NCBI GenBank assembly: GCA_003223255.1
Contig: QHYJ01000087.1
Coordinates: 1-41,316, forward strand
DNA length: 41,316 nt
DNA from: Acidobacteriota bacterium
Lineage (GTDB): Bacteria > Acidobacteriota > Terriglobia > Acidiferrales > UBA7541
Direction: 5' to 3'
Positions 16,022 through 25,905 of the stretch are shown here, piece after piece. The position numbers and the translations under genes are program-made. The notes below the pieces were generated by a model. That model was not told the DNA's origin and did not search any database. It was given only the letters and a program-made list of their open reading frames with translations. The first letter of the stretch is position 1; each line of letters starts with the position of its first letter.

Positions 16022-18490
16022 ATGGATACATTTTTCCTGGACCTGAAGTATGGCGTGCGCTCGTTATGGCGGGACAAAGGCTTTGCGCTCACCGTGCTGC
16101 TGACGTTTGCGGTTTGCATTGCCGCGAACGCCGCGCTTTTCGCCATGGTGAACTCGGTCATTTTGCGTCCGCTGCCGGTAGCGGATGCCGATTCCATTGT
16201 GATTTTTTCCAACGATTATCCCAATGCCGGAGTCCGGGGAAGCAATAACAGCAGTTCAGGCGACTATTACGACCGGTTGCGGGAAATGACGGTTTTTGAG
16301 CGCCAAGCCGTGTTCCGCCCGCGCAATCAAACTGTGGAGCTGAATGGTTCGCCGCAGCAGATTCGCGGGATGCTGGTGACGCCTTCGTGGTTCCATCTGC
16401 TGCGCGTCTCTCCCGTGCTGGGCCGGCCCTTCACGGAAGAAGAAGGCGAAGTCGGGCAGGATCAGGAAGTCATCCTCAGCCACGGGCTTTGGGAGCAGCT
16501 CTATGCCGGAGACAAATCGGTTCTAGGGCGCACGCTGCGCATCAGCGGCAGGCCCTTCACCATTGTGGGCGTGATGGCCCCCAATTTCAATTTCATTGAG
16601 CCTGAAGTTCGCCTGTGGATGCCGCTGGCCTTCACGGACAAAGAGAAGACCGTGCATCACAGCAACAATTGGTACCACATTGGGCGCTTGAAGCCAGACG
16701 CCACTCTGCAGCAGGCCCAGGCACAAGTCGATGCGCTGAACAAAGAAAACCTCGAGCGTTTTCCAGAATTCAAAGAGGTCCTGACCAACGCGGGTTTCCA
16801 TACCACGGTGAAGCCTCTGCAGGACATGCTGACCGCCGGGGTGAAAGGGACTCTTTATTTGTTGTGGGGCGGCGCGTTCCTGGTTCTGCTGATCGGTGGA
16901 CTCAACATCGCCAACCTCGCGCTGGCGCGGCTCGCGATGCGGCGGAAGCAAATCGCCACGCGTATTGCTTTGGGAGCAGGCCGCGCGCAGCTTGTGCGCC
17001 AATTGATTCTGGAAAATCTAGGGCTGGCTTTGCTCGGAGGAATTGGCGGAATCGCTTTGGGCGCGGGCGTGTTGCGGGCTTTGAACGCCATCGGGCTGGA
17101 ACGGTTCCCACGCGCCAACGAAGTCCACATGGACAGCAGAGTCGTGCTCGTTTCTCTGGGGCTGTCCCTGGTAGCCGGAATTTTTGTCGGGCTGTTTCCT
17201 CTCGCCGGCATTTCCAAGATCGGCATCAGCGACGCGCTGCACGAGGAGTCGCGCACCGGCAGCGGCGGGAAAAAATCGCGCCGCGTGCGGCAACTGCTGG
17301 TTACCGCGCAAGTTGGATTTGCCTTTACCCTGCTGATGGGGGCGGGGCTGCTTCTCGCAAGCTTTCGGCTGCTGTTGCACGTCGATCCTGGATTCAATCC
17401 CAACGGCGTGGTATCGGCATCGCTGGCCTTGCCGAGATCCAGATACGCAAACGATGAGGCTTTGCGCGCCTTCCTGAATCGCGCGCTTCCAGCCATCCGC
17501 ACCATCCCCGGAATTTCCTATGCAGGCGCTACGGCAGCGATCCCCCTCGGCAGCAATCACAATGACAGCGTAATTTTGGCCGAGGGCTACCCGATGAAGC
17601 CGGGCGAGTCGCTCATTTCTCCGCTGAACATTTCGGTGACACCCGGTTATTTCGAAGCGATGGGCATTTCGATGATCCGGGGCCGCAGTTTTAATGAGCG
17701 CGACAACGAGACCGCTCCCCGCGTAATTATTGTGGACGAACGGCTGGCGCACCACTTTTGGCCGAGCCGCGACCCGATTGGCCAGCGCATGTACTTTCCC
17801 GGCGACGACGCCAAGGACTTTATGAAGGTCAACGAACACACCGTTTGGTTTACCGTTGTGGGTGTCGCGCGTACGCTACGCTACGAAAACCTCGACGATT
17901 CCGGGGCCACCGTCGGCGCGTACTACATGTGCAATTCTCAAGACCCGGCGAGCTCATTCACATTTGCGCTTAAGACTGCCGGCGATCCAAATTCCGTTGT
18001 GCGGGCGTTGCGCACCGAAATCTCGCGGCTCGATCCGGACCTGGCGCTTTTCGACATCCATTCCATGGCAGAGCGTATTGATCTTTCGTTGTCCTCGCGA
18101 CGAACTTCCATGCTGCTGGCCAATGCGTTCGGCGGAGTGGCATTGTTTCTGGCGTCGCTCGGTATTTATGCCGTGCTGGCGTATCTGGTGACGCAGCGCA
18201 CGCGCGAGATTGGCATTCGCGTCGCGCTCGGCAGCACGCGAACCGGCATTCTCCGGCTGGTTTTGCGCGAAGGATTCAAACTGGTTGCCATGGGGTTTGT
18301 TCTAGGGATCGTTGGAGCGGCGGCGTTGCAGAAAGCGGTGGCCAGCCAAATCTACGGCGTCCGGCCGTTTGATCCACTCATTTTAGCGGGGGTTATGGCC
18401 TTGCTGGGCGGCATCGCGCTGGTTGCCTGCGCCGTCCCCGCCCGTCGCGCCATGAGCGTAGATCCTGTGGTTGCGTTGCGCTATGAATAA
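16022..18490 (+). CDS. MacB/FtsX-type ABC transporter permease (orphan, duplicated type)
   Basis: An 822-residue inner-membrane protein. Residues about 20-45 form the first membrane helix, followed by a large periplasmic MacB_PCD domain. Then comes a first FtsX bundle (three helices, about 285-410), then a linker and a second copy of helix, periplasmic domain and C-terminal FtsX bundle ending in VPARRAMSVDPVVALRYE. This double layout is the acidobacterial 'duplicated orphan permease' form. No ATPase gene is next to it. Relatives export or signal across the envelope; the substrate is unknown. The start is ATG 16022 (GGGAG 7 bases upstream) rather than the TTG 15998. It is divergent from the sigma operon. 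Confidence 0.92.
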   Translation: MDTFFLDLKYGVRSLWRDKGFALTVLLTFAVCIAANAALFAMVNSVILRPLPVADADSIVIFSNDYPNAGVRGSNNSSSGDYYDRLREMTVFERQAVFRPRNQTVELNGSPQQIRGMLVTPSWFHLLRVSPVLGRPFTEEEGEVGQDQEVILSHGLWEQLYAGDKSVLGRTLRISGRPFTIVGVMAPNFNFIEPEVRLWMPLAFTDKEKTVHHSNNWYHIGRLKPDATLQQAQAQVDALNKENLERFPEFKEVLTNAGFHTTVKPLQDMLTAGVKGTLYLLWGGAFLVLLIGGLNIANLALARLAMRRKQIATRIALGAGRAQLVRQLILENLGLALLGGIGGIALGAGVLRALNAIGLERFPRANEVHMDSRVVLVSLGLSLVAGIFVGLFPLAGISKIGISDALHEESRTGSGGKKSRRVRQLLVTAQVGFAFTLLMGAGLLLASFRLLLHVDPGFNPNGVVSASLALPRSRYANDEALRAFLNRALPAIRTIPGISYAGATAAIPLGSNHNDSVILAEGYPMKPGESLISPLNISVTPGYFEAMGISMIRGRSFNERDNETAPRVIIVDERLAHHFWPSRDPIGQRMYFPGDDAKDFMKVNEHTVWFTVVGVARTLRYENLDDSGATVGAYYMCNSQDPASSFTFALKTAGDPNSVVRALRTEISRLDPDLALFDIHSMAERIDLSLSSRRTSMLLANAFGGVALFLASLGIYAVLAYLVTQRTREIGIRVALGSTRTGILRLVLREGFKLVAMGFVLGIVGAAALQKAVASQIYGVRPFDPLILAGVMALLGGIALVACAVPARRAMSVDPVVALRYE

Positions 18491-18848
18491 AATCAAGCGG
18501 GCTCACTTCAACTGTTTGTGGCAGTGACAAGAGGGCCACAAGGCCTAGCGTAGGGCTAGACACGATAGGAACACCCGTGTTAACGTTTCTTCCGTACCGC
18601 CATCCTTGCGCCAGGCGGCTGGGCTCTGACTAGGAACCTGCCAAGCGTTTTCAGGTTGGCCGTTACTCGGCCAACTCTGCGGGCGGTCTCAGGGTGTGGG
18701 ACTCGCCTGACGCTAGAAATGCCCTCCCCACGAGGTAAACGAAGGCGTCTCTTATTGCGTACTTTTCCCGGAACCCGGCCGGCGAACAGGACATGCGCGG
18801 ACCGCATCGAACTACAAAGCACGCAATACGAGGGACAAAGGGGACACC
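18491..18848. other. Intergenic region with an 8-bp perfect hairpin, no gene seen
   Basis: The 358 bases between the permease and smc hold no convincing frame. GTTGGCCG-TTACT-CGGCCAAC forms a perfect hairpin at 18655-18675 without a following T tract, so it is not a standard terminator. The stretch 18590-18770 is rich in further pairings and could hold a structured RNA or a long smc leader, but I cannot assign a class. Confidence 0.35.
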
Positions 18849-21800
18849 TTGCTTAAGCTGCGAAAAGTCGAAATCGTAGGCTTTAAGTCGTTTTGCGAAC
18901 GCACGGTGGTGACGTTCAGCGGCTCGGGGACGACATGCATCGTCGGCCCGAACGGATGCGGCAAGTCGAACGTGGTGGACGCCATCTCCTGGGTGCTGGG
19001 CGAGCAGAGCCACAAGTCTTTGCGCGCGGAGCGCATGGCGGATTGCATCTTCAACGGCACTACGAAACGGCCGCCGCTGGGCATGGCCGAAGTGACCATC
19101 ACGATGGAAGATCCGGAATTGGCAGAGGCAGCGCGGTTTGTGATGGAGGGCGCGGCGGAAGACAAACCTTTTAACACCGAGGGCGCAGAGAAAATCGAGA
19201 TTCAGAGAATCGACGCGCCAGAGGCATCGAGTATTGGGCAATTTAGCCAAGATGGGCCGCAGCATGTTGCGCCCCTGCAAGAAGAAGGACAAGCGGCCGA
19301 GGCTTCTACTGAGGACGGCGGTGGCAGGCTTAAGAAATTATCCAAGAGAAAGAAAAAGGGCGAAGAAAAGCCGACGCTGACGACGAAGCCGGGCGAAATC
19401 ATGGTCAGCCGGAGGCTGTATCGCTCCGGGCAGAGCGAATACCTCATCAACGACCGCGTGGCGCGGCTGCGCGACATCCAGGAAATGTTCATGGGCGTGG
19501 GGTTGGGCCCGGATTCGTACGCCATCATCGAACAGGGACGCATCGGGCTGATCCTTTCCACAAAGCCGATGGAGCGGCGCGCCATCATCGAAGAAGCTGC
19601 GGGCGTGACGAAATTCAAAACCAAGAAGCGGCTTGCGGAAGCCAAGCTGGAATCGTCAAAGCTAAACCTGGCACGCGTGAACGACATTGTCATCGAGGTG
19701 GAGAAGCAGCTGGGCTCGCTGAAGCGGCAGGCGGCGAAGGCGCGGCGATATTCGGAGATTCGCGAGCAGATGCGCGGAATCGTGCGGCAGATGCTGGCGG
19801 GCAAGGCGCGCGAACTGGACACCGCGGCTGAGAAAATTACGAAGCAATTAGAAGAGCTGAACGCGGCGGAGACGCAGCGCGCGACGACCATCCAGCAGAT
19901 GGAAGGCGAGCAGGACCGGCTGAATCAGCGGATTTACGAGTTGGATGCGGAAATTCGGCAGAATCAGAACGTCCTGAACTTGACAGCGCTGGAAGTAGAT
20001 CGCAGCGAGAACAAAATTGCCTTCAACCGGCAACGCGCGCAGGAGCTGGCGGGGCGCCACGCGCAAATGGAAGGGGAGTTGAAGCAAGCGCGCGCGCAGG
20101 CAGCCGAATGGGAAACTCGCAGCGCGACGCAAGTGCAGGCGGTGACGCTGCTGCGCGAGGAATCAGGCGCGCTGAATGGGCGCGTCGAAGAGCTTTTACA
20201 GCGCGCGGAGCAACGCGCGGTGCAGATTCGCGACGCCGAAGGGCGTATCGAGGCGCTGCGGCAGCGCGCGTCGGTCGCGGGCGAAAGCCTGTTGCGGCTG
20301 CACGGCGAGCAGAAGCAGGCGGAAGAAGCGCTGGTACACCAAACCGAGGCGCAGCGGAAATTGGAAGCGAACGAGCACGAGGTGCTGGAAACTTCGATGC
20401 GCGCGCGCGATGACGCGGAACGCGCGGCGCATGAGCTGGAAGCCGTGTCGGCGCAGCTTGCCGCGTTGAAGCAAAATGCCGCGGAGCTGCAGACGAAGAT
20501 TGGCGGATTGCGCGAGGAACGCGATAGCTTGACGAAAGAGGCAGAAGCGCTGCGCGACGCGCTGGCGGGAGCGCGCGCGCGGCATTCGACGCTGACGCAG
20601 ATTCTAAACGACCGGTCGTACACCGCCGAGGCGGTGCAGAAACTTTTTGCTGCAAACGAGCGCGGTGGCGGTAAACAGTTCCGGGCCGTCGGCGTGCTGG
20701 CGGATTACGCGGAAGTGGAAGAAAAGCACGAAACGGCGATTGAACAGTTCTTGCGCGAAGAACTGGAATACGTCGTCGTGGAAACGTTTGACCATGCGCG
20801 CGCAGGGGTTTCCATGCTGCGCGATGAAGTGGGCGGCCGGGCAACGTTTTTTGTGGATTCGCTGCATAAACTGCGGCTTGAAAATGAATACGAGCCCATT
20901 GCGAATTTCCACAGCGACGACGGCGTGATTGCGCGGATGGACAAGCTGGTGGAATTTCGCGATCCGCTGGGAGCGGCGGCGAAGCAGTTCCTGCCACGTT
21001 TGCGTTCGGCGTATTTGACGGATAGCGCGGCCGCGGCCGAAAAACTGGCGCGAGAGAATCCGCAATACGCGTTCGTCACGCCCGATGGCACGTGCTTCCA
21101 AGGGCGCATGGTAACGGGCGGGCGTCCGGATGAAGCGGGCCCGCTGGGCATGAAGCGCGAATTGCGCGTGCTGAATGCCGAAGTGTTGCAACTCGAACAC
21201 CGGATGAATGAGAGGCAGACGGCGCTGGAAGCGGTTACAGCGGAGTTGAGGACAACTCAGCAGGCGCTCGAAGAAATCGATGCGAAGCAGCGGGATGTGG
21301 AACGCGAAGTCATTTCCGCGCAGCACCGCCACAGCCACATGCAGACGGAGCTAGCACGGCTGGGGCTGGAGCTAACCGTCTGCCAGAACGAGTTGGGGCG
21401 CATACGGAAAGGAGCGGAGGACGCACGGCAGCGCGCGGAACGCGCCAAGAACGAGCACGCTGCGGCGGCACTGAGCCGCGCGGAAGCAGAAACGGAAAGC
21501 GCGCGGCTGGCGGAAGATCTGGTTGTTCTCCGCGGGTCGATTCAAACGGACCAGCACGAACTGGCTACGGCGCGCGCCGGATTGGCAGCAATCAATGAGC
21601 GGCTTGCCGCGGCGGAAGCATCGGCTACGCGTCTGCGCGAAGAGCGCGCCGAAATGGAACGGCGCGAGACGGCGCTGCAGCAGCAGGTGCTGTCTATCAG
21701 CGACGAAACCACAAACCTCGCCAAGCAAAGTGAAGAGCTCGCGCAGCAGCTGGAAGGGCTGCGCGCAGAAAAACTGCGACTGGAAACGCGGCAAAAAGAA

Positions 21801-22721
21801 CTTGAGCAGGAGTGGGAGTCGGCGCGTACGCGCGTGACGCAAACAGAAGATCACCTGCGCATGGGCCGGCAAGAGCTCCAGGAATTGCGTGAGCAGCGCA
21901 ATCATGCCGATGTGGAGCGCGCGAAGAACCAGTCCGACCGGGAACACTTGCGCGAAACGTGCCTGAGCGAGGTGAACGCCCAGCCGGAAGACCTGATCGC
22001 GACAGAAGTGGCGTTTATGAGCGGCGAGGAACTGGCCACCGCGGAAGCAAACTACCGCGACATGAAGCAGCGCATCGAAAACATGGGCGCGGTGAACATG
22101 ATGGCTCTCGAAGAATTCAACGAGTGCGAGCAGCGGTTCACTTTCCTGACGCGGGAGCGCGACGACTTGCTGAACTCGATTGCCGACACGCGACAGGCCA
22201 TCGTCGAACTCGATCAAGCCACGACGGAAAAATTCGAGCACGCGTTCCATGCGATCAACAAGAGTTTCTCGGATGCGTTCCACGCGATTTTTGGCGGCGG
22301 CATGGCGGAGATGCGCTTGACCGAGCCGGACAGCTCGGGCGACGCGGGCATCGACATCGTGGCCTCGCCTCCAGGCAAGCGGCTGCAGAACGTGCTGCTG
22401 CTTTCCGGCGGTGAGAAGGCCATGGCAGCATTGGCGCTGCTGATCGCAATTTTCCGTTACCAGCCAAGCCCCTTCTGCATCTTGGACGAAGTGGATGCGC
22501 CGCTGGATGAAGCCAACGTGGGGCGGTTCACAAAATTGATCGGGGCGATGAGCAGCCAGACGCAGTTCATCATCGTCACGCACAACCGTAAGACCATGGA
22601 GATCGCGCCGGTGCTTTACGGCGTGACCATGCAGGAGCCAGGCGTTTCGAAGCTGGTCAGCGTGCGATGGGAAGAAACCGGGAGCGAAGATCCTAATACC
22701 AAGGCAGCTTCGGCGGCGTAA
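18849..22721 (+). CDS. smc: Chromosome segregation protein SMC
   Basis: Forms the ring dimer that, with ScpAB, organises and separates chromosomes. Order of parts: Walker A GPNGCGKS (33-40), long coiled coil, hinge around residues 610-740, returning coiled coil, ABC signature LLSGGEKAMA, Walker B CILDEVDAPLDEAN and D-loop near the C-terminus. The start is TTG 18849 with AAGGGG 5 bases upstream, supported by the conserved MLKLRKVEIVGFKSF. At 1290 residues it is about 100 longer than usual. The excess lies at about 91-180, between the LGEQSHKSLRAERM region and the RRLYRSGQSEYLIN strand, and is acidic, then Lys-rich and low in complexity. No scp genes are nearby. Confidence 0.96.
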   Translation: MLKLRKVEIVGFKSFCERTVVTFSGSGTTCIVGPNGCGKSNVVDAISWVLGEQSHKSLRAERMADCIFNGTTKRPPLGMAEVTITMEDPELAEAARFVMEGAAEDKPFNTEGAEKIEIQRIDAPEASSIGQFSQDGPQHVAPLQEEGQAAEASTEDGGGRLKKLSKRKKKGEEKPTLTTKPGEIMVSRRLYRSGQSEYLINDRVARLRDIQEMFMGVGLGPDSYAIIEQGRIGLILSTKPMERRAIIEEAAGVTKFKTKKRLAEAKLESSKLNLARVNDIVIEVEKQLGSLKRQAAKARRYSEIREQMRGIVRQMLAGKARELDTAAEKITKQLEELNAAETQRATTIQQMEGEQDRLNQRIYELDAEIRQNQNVLNLTALEVDRSENKIAFNRQRAQELAGRHAQMEGELKQARAQAAEWETRSATQVQAVTLLREESGALNGRVEELLQRAEQRAVQIRDAEGRIEALRQRASVAGESLLRLHGEQKQAEEALVHQTEAQRKLEANEHEVLETSMRARDDAERAAHELEAVSAQLAALKQNAAELQTKIGGLREERDSLTKEAEALRDALAGARARHSTLTQILNDRSYTAEAVQKLFAANERGGGKQFRAVGVLADYAEVEEKHETAIEQFLREELEYVVVETFDHARAGVSMLRDEVGGRATFFVDSLHKLRLENEYEPIANFHSDDGVIARMDKLVEFRDPLGAAAKQFLPRLRSAYLTDSAAAAEKLARENPQYAFVTPDGTCFQGRMVTGGRPDEAGPLGMKRELRVLNAEVLQLEHRMNERQTALEAVTAELRTTQQALEEIDAKQRDVEREVISAQHRHSHMQTELARLGLELTVCQNELGRIRKGAEDARQRAERAKNEHAAAALSRAEAETESARLAEDLVVLRGSIQTDQHELATARAGLAAINERLAAAEASATRLREERAEMERRETALQQQVLSISDETTNLAKQSEELAQQLEGLRAEKLRLETRQKELEQEWESARTRVTQTEDHLRMGRQELQELREQRNHADVERAKNQSDREHLRETCLSEVNAQPEDLIATEVAFMSGEELATAEANYRDMKQRIENMGAVNMMALEEFNECEQRFTFLTRERDDLLNSIADTRQAIVELDQATTEKFEHAFHAINKSFSDAFHAIFGGGMAEMRLTEPDSSGDAGIDIVASPPGKRLQNVLLLSGGEKAMAALALLIAIFRYQPSPFCILDEVDAPLDEANVGRFTKLIGAMSSQTQFIIVTHNRKTMEIAPVLYGVTMQEPGVSKLVSVRWEETGSEDPNTKAASAA

Positions 22722-22875
22722 GCATTCCGGGTCCGCGCATTTCCTACAGAAACTGGAAATAATACAAAACAGAGAGTCCTGAAATTTTTCTTAGCATTTT
22801 TTTATTCTTAGGATAAAACTTTCCTCTCGCATTTGGTGCGATTGCATTTCGCACAGATTTCCACTGCGGATGGGT

Positions 22876-22903
22876 TTGACTTCGCGATGCGGTGCGTTAG
22901 AAT
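22876..22903 (+). promoter_or_regulatory. Predicted sigma-70-type promoter of purC
   Basis: TTGACT (22876-22881), a 16-bp spacer and TAGAAT (22898-22903) lie 30 bases before the purC start. The match is 5 of 6 in each hexamer. The smc-purC gap is also A+T-rich near 22770-22815, with the word TTCTTAG repeated, but no clear terminator. Confidence 0.65.
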
Positions 22904-22933
22904 GCGGAACACCAAGTCGGGGAGATACAGTCT

Positions 22934-23833
22934 GTGTCTTCTGCTCCAGCTATGAAAGTCCTAAGGGAGACTCAGTTCGCCGGTCTAACGCCGAGCGCGC
23001 GCGGAAAGGTCCGCGACATTTACGATTTGGGCGTCAAGCTGCTAATCGTCGCGACGGATCGGCTCTCCGCCTTCGATGTGATCCTGCCGACGCCGATTCC
23101 CGATAAGGGACGCGTGCTCACGCAGCTGTCGCTGTTCTGGTTCGATCTTCTCAAAGATGTAATTCCCAATCATGTGATCAGCGCCACGGAGTTTCCCGCC
23201 CCATTTGACCGATTCCGTGAGGAACTAGCGGGGCGTTCCATGCTGGTGCGAAAGACGAAACCTCTGCCAATTGAATGCGTGGTGCGAGGCTACGTTTCGG
23301 GCTCGGGCTGGAAAGACTATCGCGTTTCCGGAAAGATCTGCGGCATGGCCCTGCCGGCGGGGCTGCAAGAGTCCGACCGGTTGCCCGAACCAATCTTCAC
23401 GCCCGCAACGAAAGCGGTAAGCGGCCACGATGAGAATATTTCTTTCGAGCAAGCCGGAGCGTTGATCGGCAAACAACTTGCCGAGAAGGTTCGCGCCGTG
23501 AGCCTGGAACTGTATCGGCGGGCCGCGGCGCATGCGGCGCCCCGCGGCATTATCGTGGCAGATACGAAATTCGAGTTCGGTTTATTGAACGACGAGCTGA
23601 TTTGGATTGACGAGGCGCTGACGCCGGATTCGTCGCGCTTCTGGCTCGCCGCGCGTTACAGTCCGGGCGGACCGCAGGCTTCTTTTGACAAACAGTTTGT
23701 GCGGGACTACCTCGAGCGGATGCGCTGGCCCAAGACCCCGCCAGGGCCGGAGCTGCCACCGGAAGTGGTCGACGCCACTTGCGGGAAGTACCGCGAGGCG
23801 TACCGCATCTTGACTGGCCGTGAATTGACGTAG
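22934..23833 (+). CDS. purC: SAICAR synthetase (phosphoribosylaminoimidazole-succinocarboxamide synthase)
   Basis: Joins CAIR with aspartate using ATP in purine synthesis. The glycine-rich N-terminal start [10 protein letters not shown] (residues about 24-33) is the SAICAR signature, followed by [11 protein letters not shown], the central [11 protein letters not shown] motif and DTKFEFG near residue 210. At 299 aa it belongs to the longer form of the enzyme. The GTG at 22934 is preferred since GGGGAGA stands 8 bases upstream; an ATG at 22952 is the alternative. No other pur genes are close. A small Fis-type gene follows after 43 bases on the same strand. Confidence 0.96.
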   Translation: MSSAPAMKVLRETQFAGLTPSARGKVRDIYDLGVKLLIVATDRLSAFDVILPTPIPDKGRVLTQLSLFWFDLLKDVIPNHVISATEFPAPFDRFREELAGRSMLVRKTKPLPIECVVRGYVSGSGWKDYRVSGKICGMALPAGLQESDRLPEPIFTPATKAVSGHDENISFEQAGALIGKQLAEKVRAVSLELYRRAAAHAAPRGIIVADTKFEFGLLNDELIWIDEALTPDSSRFWLAARYSPGGPQASFDKQFVRDYLERMRWPKTPPGPELPPEVVDATCGKYREAYRILTGRELT

Positions 23834-23876
23834 CAAACAGGGCCCTGCACCCAACATCCCAGCGGAGCGTGTCATC

Positions 23877-24104
23877 GTGAAAGATCAATTGGAAGGGCTC
23901 GTAAATCAAATGGTGGAGCGGGGAATCTACTTTGACGAGGCCATCGAAGAGTTCGAAAAACGATTCATCAAACGCGTGCTGGATCGCGCGAATGGAAATC
24001 AGTCGAAGGCCGCGCAGTTCCTGGGCATTCATCGCAATACCCTGAGCCGCAAGATCGAAGCGTACAAGCTGGATTCGAATGGCCACCGGCGACGGTCGCG
24101 GTGA
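23877..24104 (+). CDS. Fis-type small DNA-binding protein
   Basis: 75 residues. The C-terminal half is a Fis/NtrC-type helix-turn-helix (HTH_8): FIKRVLDRANGNQSKAAQFL and then GIHRNTLSRKIEAYKL. The N-terminal half is an amphipathic helix rich in Glu, likely for dimer formation. It resembles a free-standing copy of the DNA-binding end of sigma-54 activators. It starts with GTG 23877 and follows purC closely, so it probably shares the purC transcript. A bidirectional terminator-like hairpin follows. The target genes are unknown. Confidence 0.85.
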   Translation: MKDQLEGLVNQMVERGIYFDEAIEEFEKRFIKRVLDRANGNQSKAAQFLGIHRNTLSRKIEAYKLDSNGHRRRSR

Positions 24105-24177
24105 AGTAAGTTTTCCCTCGCCAGTTCTCAGCTGACAGTGTAAGAGATTGCAGTTAGAAACGCTCTGCCAAGCAATG

Positions 24178-24213
24178 CAAAACGGCCCTCCGAAATGTCG
24201 GTGAGCCGTTTTG
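24178..24213. terminator. Bidirectional intrinsic terminator between convergent genes
   Basis: CAAAACGGC (24178-24186) pairs perfectly with GCCGTTTTG (24205-24213). The inner part CCGA...TCGG extends the stem. Read in either direction the stem ends in a run of T, so it can stop both the purC-fis transcript and the convergent gene at 24239-25588. Confidence 0.75.
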
Positions 24214-24238
24214 TTGAAACTGCCGGCCGTTTGAAGAG

Positions 24239-25588
24239 TCAGTTGGACTGGCCGCTGGGCTTCTTGGCCGCGGGCCGACGGACGGGCCTTTTGGGTGTGC
24301 CCTTCTCCTTCGGGATGTCTTCTGCTTTCACTTTGGCCTTGTCCCAGTGCAGGAAAAAGGCCGGATCAGGGTCGTAGGCGACCAGGGTTCCCGTGAAATG
24401 GATGGGGCTGTCCTTTTCGACGCGCGCAGCTTCAGGCTGGCCGACGACTTTGACGTCCATATTGGGAGTGGTCGCGGCGTCGAATTCCGCATCGCTGGTC
24501 ACAAAGGCAATCTTCAGCACGATGGGATCGCCGGGGACGACGGCAATGACCTTGCCGGGAACTTCCGGAAATTCCAGGCCGCACGCAGCCAGCCAAGTCA
24601 GTTTGCTCTTGTCGCCTCCCGCCTTAAGGTCGGTGAAGACCGAAGCAATGGTCATATCTTTTTGCACGGCGCTGATGTCCGTCGCGCTCGGTAACGTGTA
24701 GCTGCTCGGACGCTCGGCAGAGCTGCCGGCAAGCTGCAGGAGCTCATTCAACTCTCCATCGGTCAAGCTGTCGCAGACGTTCCCGCCCTGGTAGTTGGCC
24801 ATCAGTTTCTTTAGGTAGTCCTTTACCTGAGCCGATTGTTTCTGTGTCGCGCTCTTGGAGGTCACGGCTTTTGCAAAGTACCAGAAGGCGTCCATTTGCT
24901 GCGGCGGCGTCATGGCCATGTAAGACTTTCCAATGTTGTAATTCGTGCTGAGGTCGTCAGGATTCAGGGCCAAAACCGCCTTATAAGACTCCACGGCGCC
25001 GGCAGAATCCTTGGCTGCCATTGCCGCCGTCGCAGCCGTATAGTTGAAGAGAATCATGGGCTGCTGCTTTTGTTTCTTAAAATCTTCGTCGGTCACATTG
25101 TCGGGCTTTTTGACTTCGTCCAGAGCCTTTAAGCCGGCCAACGCTGCTTCGCGAGCTTTGGCTGCCCCGGCGGCCTGCTCGGCAGCGGGCAGAGTCGCGT
25201 AAGAGAGGGCGCGCGCGTACAACACCTGATAACGAACTACCGCTTCCACCTTATCGCCTAATGCCACGGTCTTGTCCGCGTACTCCATCACTTTTTGCGG
25301 ATTCTTGAGCTGGTTGTAGGCGTTGACGTAGAGGGGATAAACGTAAACGAGGAGTGCGGAATTCGGATACTTCGCAATAAAATCATCCAGGCATTTGACC
25401 TGCGTCGCAGGTACTTTTTCCGCCGCGCATGCCTGTTCCGCGTTGTACTCGACCAGCGTGTAGGCGGGACCTTTTGTGGTGTCCTGCCCCGCTGTGGGCG
25501 CTTGCGCGCGCAGGCTGCTCGAGCTCCCAAGGATTAGACCGAGCGCCACCGCCAGCGCAATGCCCATCCATTTCTTTGTTCCGTTCAT
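24239..25588 (-). CDS. Secreted TPR-like repeat protein
   Basis: 449 residues. A clear signal peptide (KKWMGIALAVALGLILGSSS, cleavage near LRAQ) is followed by a helical region with several TPR-like units (about 45-270), for example AGAVESYKAVLALNPDDLST and NYNIGKSY. A second part around 300-420 looks beta-rich. A Lys/Arg/Pro-rich tail (KRPVRRPAAKKP) closes it. The start is the ATG 25588 with GAGGAG 9 bases upstream; the frame is open to 25993 but without coding character. Probably periplasmic; partner proteins unknown. A promoter is predicted 100 bases upstream. Confidence 0.75.
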   Translation of the reverse strand: MNGTKKWMGIALAVALGLILGSSSSLRAQAPTAGQDTTKGPAYTLVEYNAEQACAAEKVPATQVKCLDDFIAKYPNSALLVYVYPLYVNAYNQLKNPQKVMEYADKTVALGDKVEAVVRYQVLYARALSYATLPAAEQAAGAAKAREAALAGLKALDEVKKPDNVTDEDFKKQKQQPMILFNYTAATAAMAAKDSAGAVESYKAVLALNPDDLSTNYNIGKSYMAMTPPQQMDAFWYFAKAVTSKSATQKQSAQVKDYLKKLMANYQGGNVCDSLTDGELNELLQLAGSSAERPSSYTLPSATDISAVQKDMTIASVFTDLKAGGDKSKLTWLAACGLEFPEVPGKVIAVVPGDPIVLKIAFVTSDAEFDAATTPNMDVKVVGQPEAARVEKDSPIHFTGTLVAYDPDPAFFLHWDKAKVKAEDIPKEKGTPKRPVRRPAAKKPSGQSN

Positions 25589-25687
25589 TCCGGTTTCTCC
25601 TCGCTGAGATTCCGTGCATCCACTCGTGTTCCGCGTGCGACCCGGAATTCTTCCACCGGGAATCATTCTGTCTTGGAAAACGTTGGG

Positions 25688-25717
25688 ATTATAGGAAAAG
25701 CCGCGCTCAATCCGCAA
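25688..25717 (-). promoter_or_regulatory. Predicted promoter of the secreted TPR-like gene
   Basis: On the minus strand TTGCGG (25712-25717), an 18-bp spacer and a perfect TATAAT (25688-25693) are found. The start of transcription would fall near 25681 and leave a leader of about 93 bases before the ATG at 25588. Confidence 0.55.
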
Positions 25718-25905
25718 GCAATTCTCCTCGACGAAGCTCCTGATGATCTTTCCTGCGGGGCCGCTTCTCAATTCTCCCTGCCGCGGCGAACGGGGACGTC
25801 CACGGCGGCGGGAATCACTGATGATAGGATGAGTGTCGCACAAAAAGAGTGGCCCGTGCGAGGAAGAATTCTCACGGCTGGAATGAAAATGCAAATGGAG
25901 GATCT

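Noticed and set aside
18600-18700. tRNA-like look of the minus strand in the permease-smc gap (GGTTCCTAGTC, CTGAAAA)
   Set aside because: No acceptor stem and no paired anticodon stem could be drawn.
18580-18822. 80-codon minus-strand frame in the permease-smc gap
   Set aside because: Arg-rich, no ribosome site and no domain; it overlaps the hairpin region.
21372-22583. Minus-strand open frame (403 codons) inside smc
   Set aside because: Antisense to the conserved SMC coiled coil and head; Arg/Leu/His-rich composition typical of shadow frames.
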